Source of the DNA: Chloroflexota bacterium
Lineage (GTDB): Bacteria; Chloroflexota; Anaerolineae; Promineifilales; Promineifilaceae
Reading direction: 5' to 3'
DNA length: 10,881 nucleotides
NCBI GenBank assembly: GCA_008501785.1
Contig: QQUD01000325.1
Coordinates: 1 to 10,881 of the forward strand
Below the pieces are notes generated by a model. It had not been told where the DNA came from, did not search any database, and saw nothing but the letters and a program-made list of their open reading frames with translations. The position numbers were made by a program, and so were the translations under genes. Positions 6,674 through 10,881 of the stretch are shown piece by piece; within the stretch, counting starts at the first letter, position 1, and each line of letters starts with the position of its first letter.

Positions 6674-6702
6674 CCGGTCAAGACAGCGTCTTAACCTACG
6701 GG
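6641..6702. repeat. Double-hairpin module with GTAG feet (BIME-like)
   Basis: The outer arms CGTAGG (6647-6652) and CCTACG (6695-6700) enclose two hairpins. One has perfect 10-bp arms, GGACAAAACA and TGTTTTGTCC, with a single-base centre (6651-6671). The other is GGTCAAGAC, AGC, GTCTTAACC with one mismatch (6676-6696). GTAG stands at the 5' foot of the first on the plus strand and of the second on the minus strand, so the pair is an inverted couple like a BIME. It starts three bases after the stop of the GT-C gene. There is no T run, so I do not call it a terminator. Confidence 0.75.
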
Positions 6703-6704
6703 TT

Positions 6705-7862
6705 TTAAAAGCGCACTATGGACTGCTTCCAGGCACACTGAATAATGCGCCATAACATCCAACCGATGAAGCCAAATGTCGGCAGTCCCAATATTTCCCG
6801 AAAATTCGTTCCTTCATATCCATCTGTCAAGATATACAAAAAGGAAACAAATGCTATCCAAATGGTGAAAATGAAAAAAGGTGTGAGTGTCGCGTTGGCG
6901 CTCGCAATATGTTCATATTCCAAACCAATCCACAACATTATCAACAATATCAATGTTATGTAAAATTGGTGATGCCCAACCTTGTAAAACATGAGTAACA
7001 AGCCAAGCGAAATGATTGATGATACAAAGCTGTCAAATCTGTACATGACGTGGATGAGGAAGAAGATGGAAACGGCCGTAATACTCAAATAAACACTCAA
7101 CCCATCAAGATTTGGATTTTCAACCACAATACGAAGCGGTGAAAACTCCCCGCGCAAAAATCGATAAATCGATAAAATTTTTGAGTGCCGCTCCGCAGCC
7201 CATTGGAATGGAAGCCGCATGTTGCTTCCCCACAAAAAATAGCCAACACCAAATATGATAATGAGCGAGATTAGTACTGAAAAAGCAAAGCGCCATCGGA
7301 TACGCTTTCTTGAATAAATTAAAAACGGCACCATGATGATGGGAATAAACTTCAAACCAATTGCCAGTGCCATAAAAGCCCCGGCAGGAATATCCCTCTG
7401 CTTAATGAATAAAACTATTGATGCCAGCACAAAAAATGCCATCAACATATCATTTGTGCCAAACCTGACAATAAATACCCAAAATAACGGATTTAAAAAC
7501 AATATCAGGTAGAAGACGTATTTCCATTCTTGTGAGATTGCCTGATTTTGATGGACAAGCAGACTGATGCCAAATGAACAAACAAGCCACAAAACGACGA
7601 ATAACATCCTGGGTAAATTGAAATGAATGCTATAGAGAAGTGCCAATGCGCTATGGATGGGGCCATATGCATTTGTTGTGACTACTGACCAGGGATTCTG
7701 ACCCTGAATAGTTACTTCCCAACTTCGCAAGTACAATTCATAGTCGTGTGTTGGCGCAGAAAAAATTGCAACACCAAGCGCAAAAAATACAACAACAGCG
7801 GCTGCAAACCATAAAATTATATTGTTAGATTGCTTGATTTGTTGCAGCATAAACGCTCTCAA
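6705..7862 (-). CDS. Multi-span GT-C type glycosyltransferase (GT87/DUF2029-like)
   Basis: This is an integral membrane protein of 385 residues with about ten hydrophobic stretches. The architecture is that of GT-C enzymes, which use a polyprenyl-phosphate sugar on the outer face of the membrane. After the first span the loop has THDYELYLRSW (38-48), whose D40 fits the catalytic acid position, followed by GQNPW and NAYGPIHS, like the GT87 pattern of an Asp, a G-x-(N/D)-P-(Y/W) and a Y-x-P. A later GLKFIPIIMVPFL also fits the family. The frame starts at TTG 7862, overlapping the upstream sulfotransferase stop by four bases (TTGA). ATG at 7850 (MLQQIK), with GAGAG just upstream, is an equally likely start. 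It may alternatively be a PMT-like relative; sugar and acceptor are unknown. Confidence 0.72.
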   Translation of the reverse strand: MRAFMLQQIKQSNNIILWFAAAVVVFFALGVAIFSAPTHDYELYLRSWEVTIQGQNPWSVVTTNAYGPIHSALALLYSIHFNLPRMLFVVLWLVCSFGISLLVHQNQAISQEWKYVFYLILFLNPLFWVFIVRFGTNDMLMAFFVLASIVLFIKQRDIPAGAFMALAIGLKFIPIIMVPFLIYSRKRIRWRFAFSVLISLIIIFGVGYFLWGSNMRLPFQWAAERHSKILSIYRFLRGEFSPLRIVVENPNLDGLSVYLSITAVSIFFLIHVMYRFDSFVSSIISLGLLLMFYKVGHHQFYITLILLIMLWIGLEYEHIASANATLTPFFIFTIWIAFVSFLYILTDGYEGTNFREILGLPTFGFIGWMLWRIIQCAWKQSIVRF

Positions 7863-8683
7863 TCAGTCAGCATCCACTCGAATGGTGTTCCACGCAATGC
7901 ATGTTCCACATCAGCAAAATTCGTAATCAGTGTACTCAGTTTAAACGGATTTGTTCGTACAAAATTGATTTGAGCTTCCTTGTGTTCGATATTCAAAAAA
8001 TCACAAACGCGCCGATAACCTAACTGTGGATCGAGCAAAATATCTTCTTCGTAAGTAAGGTGCAGCGCCTGTTTCGATTCTAAAATGCGGTTTAGCGTCT
8101 GGAAGTTATTTTCATACGTTCGCAAAAATGATTGCAATGGTTTTTCGTCCCGGTCTATGCGAATCTGATTCACATCCAAATGCACTTGATGCAGCTTAAC
8201 TTTGGACAAATCTTGCAGATGATATTGTTTTACCTCATGGGCTACCAGACTAGAAACAATTTTTCTCAAATAGTTGCGGCGCTCAAGCACAATAAAATGT
8301 CGAAAACCCATATCTGAAAGGCGTTGCACATAGTTTTCGAGGTTTATGTTCAGCAATTTCAAATGAAAAAACTTTGTCTCAAACCCATAATAGTTGCTGC
8401 TTGCGTTCTTCATTCGCTCATGAACCGGCTGCATCGGGTCGGACGGGAGTTCATGGTAATTGGATGTCACAGACGAAATATTCAACGAGCGAAATAACTC
8501 TTCAAACACTTCCCCATCCCAATGGACTTCTGGATGTTGGTGCAACAAGTCCCCCAGAACGGTACTGCCACTGCGTCCTATATGAAACAAAGCAATCTTT
8601 TTTTTGCCAAATCGCAGCCACATGAATTGACTTTCTAGCAATCTATTCGCTTTGCGCAAGCATGCAATCAATCTGTGTCTCAT
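7859..8683 (-). CDS. Sulfotransferase-family protein (NodH/Stf-like)
   Basis: This 274-residue protein has the PAPS-binding loop HIGRSGSTVLGDLLHQHP at 34-51 and the following E in DGEVFEE. The 3'-phosphate region is IVLERRNYLRKIVSS at 131-145, and LTYEEDI (209-215) lies late. The end, NPFKLSTLITNFADVEHAL (245-263) then GTPFEWML, resembles the tail of carbohydrate sulfotransferases of the NodH/Stf type. A basic N-terminus without a hydrophobic span suggests a cytoplasmic enzyme. It begins six bases after the stop of the ABC exporter, without a strong ribosome site, and overlaps the GT-C gene. It is only distantly related to the second sulfotransferase (5667-6446), so the locus carries two different enzymes, presumably with different substrates or positions. 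Confidence 0.82.
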   Translation of the reverse strand: MRHRLIACLRKANRLLESQFMWLRFGKKKIALFHIGRSGSTVLGDLLHQHPEVHWDGEVFEELFRSLNISSVTSNYHELPSDPMQPVHERMKNASSNYYGFETKFFHLKLLNINLENYVQRLSDMGFRHFIVLERRNYLRKIVSSLVAHEVKQYHLQDLSKVKLHQVHLDVNQIRIDRDEKPLQSFLRTYENNFQTLNRILESKQALHLTYEEDILLDPQLGYRRVCDFLNIEHKEAQINFVRTNPFKLSTLITNFADVEHALRGTPFEWMLTD

Positions 8684-8689
8684 ATTGGT

Positions 8690-10528
8690 TTATTTCTTTG
8701 CCAAATTCATCTGCTGCTGATGCAAATGATATAAATTTGCGTAATGTCCATCCAGGGCAATTAGCTCATGATGGGTTCCTTGTTCGGTAATACGGCCGTT
8801 TTCCATCACCAAAATCCTGTCCGCAATACTCACCGTCGAAAAGCGATGTGAAATCAAAATCGTGGTTCGGCCCTGTGCCAGCTCTCGAAAGCGCGTAAAC
8901 AAACGATACTCAGACTTGGCATCCATATTCGAAGTCGGTTCATCCAAAATAAGCAGAGAGGCATTGCGAGCAAAGGCGCGTGCCACCGCAATGCGCTGCC
9001 ACTGCCCTCCCGAAAGATTGTATTCGCCAAACGCCCGCCCCAAAAAAGTATCGTATCGCTTCGGCATCTTCTCAATTAACTCATCTACTTTCGCCAATTT
9101 AGCCACTTGCTCAATTTGTTCAGGGTTGTCTAGCAGCTCGCGCCAGTTGCCATAGGCGATGTTTTCAGCAGCAGTCGCTTCGTAACGCCCGAATTGCTGA
9201 AACACAAACGAGACCCGATTCCGCAGCACAGTTTCTGGAATATTCTGAGCATCAACACCATCAAATAAAATCGCGCCGTTATCAGGATCATACAGGCGGG
9301 CAATCAGCTTCACTAGCGTCGTTTTGCCAGCCCCATTTTGCCCAACCAACGCCACCGTTTCACCCGGTTTGATATGCAGCGAAATATCTTTTAAAACAGG
9401 TTCGTCTGTGCCTGGATAGCTAAAATTCACATCATTAATCGTGAGTTCGCCCCGATTGTGCTCAGGCACAATTGAGCCATTTTTATTGCCAATCGCCGGT
9501 TCAATTGCCAAAAATGTTTGCAAATTTGAGATGTGCAGCGTGTTTTCCAAGGCATCTGTTATGTTTTTAATCGCCTGTTCTAGCGAGAAACGAAGTCTGC
9601 CCATCGCCCCGCCGTAGACAGCCACATCACCAATCGTCACACCACCAGCCACCACACGCAAGGCAACACGCAAAAACGTACCATAAAATGCGATGCTCGA
9701 TAGGCTGGCAAAAAATGCGCTGCCGGAAAAGATACGGCCGTATATCTGCTTATTCTGATCTCGAAACTCCTCCATCAACGCCCGATATTTGCGCGTCAGC
9801 AGCGGCGCTAAATCTAACAGTTTAATTTCAGGCACCCATAGATGATTGGTCAGGCTGTTCACAAAATACCCATTCCAACGCTGCTTAGTCACACGGCGGA
9901 AATTCATCTCATACCGCGATTTGGCCAGTCTCCACTGCATAAACAAATAAGGAATGGCCACAATCACCAACACAACGGCCACTAATGGTTCAATCGCTGC
10001 CAAAATAATCGTCAGCGAGATCATTTGCACAACGTTGGTAAAAACACGAAGTGTTTTAGCCACAAAAACAGAAAATCGGCTGGCAGCTCCTTGTCGTGCC
10101 CGCTCCATCACATCTCGAAACTTGGGGTCCTCAAATTGAGCCACATCTAGCCGTCCCGCATGTTCCAAAATATTGGTCGTTATGCTCACATTCAAATCGT
10201 CATGCAAACGCTGGAATAAATAATCGTAGGTATAGTTGCCCACCGTTTCTACCAATGAGATACCTAAACCGATCCCCAACCACAAAATGATTCCCTCAGA
10301 ATCTTGCACAGAGGTATCGATAACGGCCGCAACTGCATTAACCAAACCACGGACTGCCAAAGCAAGCGCTGCTGGCACAAGACTGAGCAACACCGTCAGC
10401 ACACCGACACCAAACATAATTCGCCTGTTTGTGCGCCATGAAACGCCAATTGCCCACCAGGCACTGTGCAGCAATACCGAAATATCGGTCCGTGACAGCA
10501 GCAGCGATGTTTTTTCTGTATTAGCCAT
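8690..10528 (-). CDS. ABC exporter, fused membrane and ATPase domains
   Basis: This 612-residue half-transporter of the ABCB/MsbA-like type works as a dimer to export a lipid, glycan or peptide with ATP. The membrane domain (about 20-330) has hydrophobic spans near 38-60, 80-100, 160-195 and 270-310. The ATPase domain has Walker A GQNGAGKTT at 396-404, Q-loop FQQF at 443-446, signature LSGGQWQR at 505-512, Walker B LLILDEP at 525-531, SNMDAKS, and H561 (ISHRFS). I chose ATG 10528: the frame is open to 10696, but the extra 56 residues overlap the upstream gene and look like its shadow. AAGGAG lies 14 bases upstream, further than usual; the upstream stop is two bases away, so coupling may help. 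Its substrate is inferred from its neighbours to be the sulfated product; a peptide or drug role cannot be excluded. Confidence 0.88.
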   Translation of the reverse strand: MANTEKTSLLLSRTDISVLLHSAWWAIGVSWRTNRRIMFGVGVLTVLLSLVPAALALAVRGLVNAVAAVIDTSVQDSEGIILWLGIGLGISLVETVGNYTYDYLFQRLHDDLNVSITTNILEHAGRLDVAQFEDPKFRDVMERARQGAASRFSVFVAKTLRVFTNVVQMISLTIILAAIEPLVAVVLVIVAIPYLFMQWRLAKSRYEMNFRRVTKQRWNGYFVNSLTNHLWVPEIKLLDLAPLLTRKYRALMEEFRDQNKQIYGRIFSGSAFFASLSSIAFYGTFLRVALRVVAGGVTIGDVAVYGGAMGRLRFSLEQAIKNITDALENTLHISNLQTFLAIEPAIGNKNGSIVPEHNRGELTINDVNFSYPGTDEPVLKDISLHIKPGETVALVGQNGAGKTTLVKLIARLYDPDNGAILFDGVDAQNIPETVLRNRVSFVFQQFGRYEATAAENIAYGNWRELLDNPEQIEQVAKLAKVDELIEKMPKRYDTFLGRAFGEYNLSGGQWQRIAVARAFARNASLLILDEPTSNMDAKSEYRLFTRFRELAQGRTTILISHRFSTVSIADRILVMENGRITEQGTHHELIALDGHYANLYHLHQQQMNLAKK

Positions 10529-10530
10529 AT

Positions 10531-10881
10531 TTATGAACGTGTCTCCTTGTTGTTGACAGTAGCAAGGTCTAAGCCATTGGCAATAGTTTCGCTGTCGCGG
10601 TTGGATTGGATGAGGTAGGAAACGGCCGTTTTCATAAAAACCCACCAATGCACAATCGTTCTGGGTGATGTAATTGACCGACGGAAAGCGAGCCAAAGCG
10701 TGTTGATGGCTTCAGGCCAGTGACGTCGCAGCATTAACTGACCAAACAACGTCACCAGCACCCTGACAACCAGGTGCGACTCTGCTGGAGAAATTAATCC
10801 TAATTGCACCAGGTTTTGCCAAGTAGTAACCAATCCTGTCCCAGTAAAATTTTCCGGTTTCTGTACAATAGTCCATTGAGA
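10531..10881 (-). CDS. C-terminal part of an unidentified protein (5' end beyond window)
   Basis: The frame is open from the right edge to a TAA at 10533-10531, giving 116 codons; the beginning lies outside the window. I do not recognise it. It has an arginine- and tryptophan-rich, amphipathic segment LRRHWPEAINTLWLAFRR and then VHWWVFMKTAVSYLIQ. Such a tail is compatible with the end of a glycosyltransferase, but no catalytic motif is visible. Support for it being a gene comes from its end only two bases before the ABC exporter start, the exporter's AAGGAG lying inside its last codons, and a CGGCCG palindrome at 10623 encoding TAV as in other genes here. Confidence 0.6.
   Translation of the reverse strand, partial: SQWTIVQKPENFTGTGLVTTWQNLVQLGLISPAESHLVVRVLVTLFGQLMLRRHWPEAINTLWLAFRRSITSPRTIVHWWVFMKTAVSYLIQSNRDSETIANGLDLATVNNKETRS

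Larger units (their letters stand above)
31..10628. repeat. Highly iterated palindrome CGGCCG, usually AACGGCCGTT
   Basis: The core starts at 31, 266, 615, 944, 2164, 3491, 3545, 3887, 4125, 4419, 4618, 4750, 5513, 5655, 7073, 8793, 9735, 10324 and 10623. Sixteen of these 19 are ACGGCCGT, and most have A on the left and T on the right. All lie in coding sequence, read as TAV or AAV (9), GR (5) or RP (5), so all three codon phases are used. One or two would be expected by chance at this base composition. It resembles HIP1 of cyanobacteria in behaviour but not in sequence. Confidence 0.85.

Noticed and set aside
6641..6702. Double hairpin after the GT-C gene as a transcription terminator
   Set aside because: No T tract follows either hairpin in either direction, and the GTAG feet fit a mobile palindromic element better.
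10529..10696. N-terminal extension of the ABC exporter frame by 56 residues
   Set aside because: It overlaps the upstream frame, has no transporter similarity and contains an unlikely Cys/Gln-rich composition; ATG 10528 fits the family start.

Overview
The window is a bacterial chromosomal segment of moderate GC content (I estimate about 43-45%). It has two unrelated parts: an iron-sulfur assembly locus (1-3006) and a cell-surface glycan locus (3054-10881). A SufR-like Fe-S repressor sits divergent from sufCB, as is known in Cyanobacteria and Actinobacteria. That arrangement, the sufC-sufB order, a MIP18/DUF59 partner and a very abundant CGGCCG palindrome make me lean towards Chloroflexota (Anaerolineae-like). 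This is an inference; no rRNA or other marker is present to prove it.

Fe-S part. sufB (cut off by the left edge) and sufC are read leftward and are translationally coupled. Divergently, sufR and a small MIP18-family (SufT-like) gene are read rightward and end at a clear intrinsic terminator (2975-3006). The 339-bp gap between sufC and sufR holds two textbook sigma70-type promoters back to back. Their -35 boxes are only 33 bp apart, and between them lies a cluster of three ATTTATGAT-like half-sites. That cluster is the natural candidate SufR operator controlling both directions.

Surface part. All genes are on the minus strand. From upstream to downstream they are: the end of an unidentified gene (right edge), an ABC exporter with fused membrane and ATPase domains, a sulfotransferase, a GT-C type multi-membrane-span glycosyltransferase, a 258-bp gap with palindromic repeats, a second sulfotransferase, and two tandem GT2 glycosyltransferases. 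Apart from the repeat-filled gap, genes abut or overlap by a few bases, so this looks like one operon making, modifying and exporting a (probably sulfated) glycan or glycolipid. Downstream is a membrane-anchored M23 peptidase with its own promoter, overlapped by a perfect 26-bp palindrome containing GAAC-N4-GTTC, the core of the Gram-positive LexA/SOS box.

Three non-gene signals stand out. First, CGGCCG occurs 19 times, usually as AACGGCCGTT, inside nearly every gene and in all three codon phases; this resembles the HIP1 elements of cyanobacteria. Second, the 6446-6705 gap contains two 91-bp tandem repeats plus a related module, each made of paired hairpins with GTAG/GTAA feet, like REP/BIME elements. 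The same DNA also encodes a chain of overlapping mini-ORFs leading into the next gene. Third, there is the SOS-box-like operator in front of the cell-wall peptidase. No tRNA, rRNA, CRISPR array, insertion sequence or phage gene was seen.
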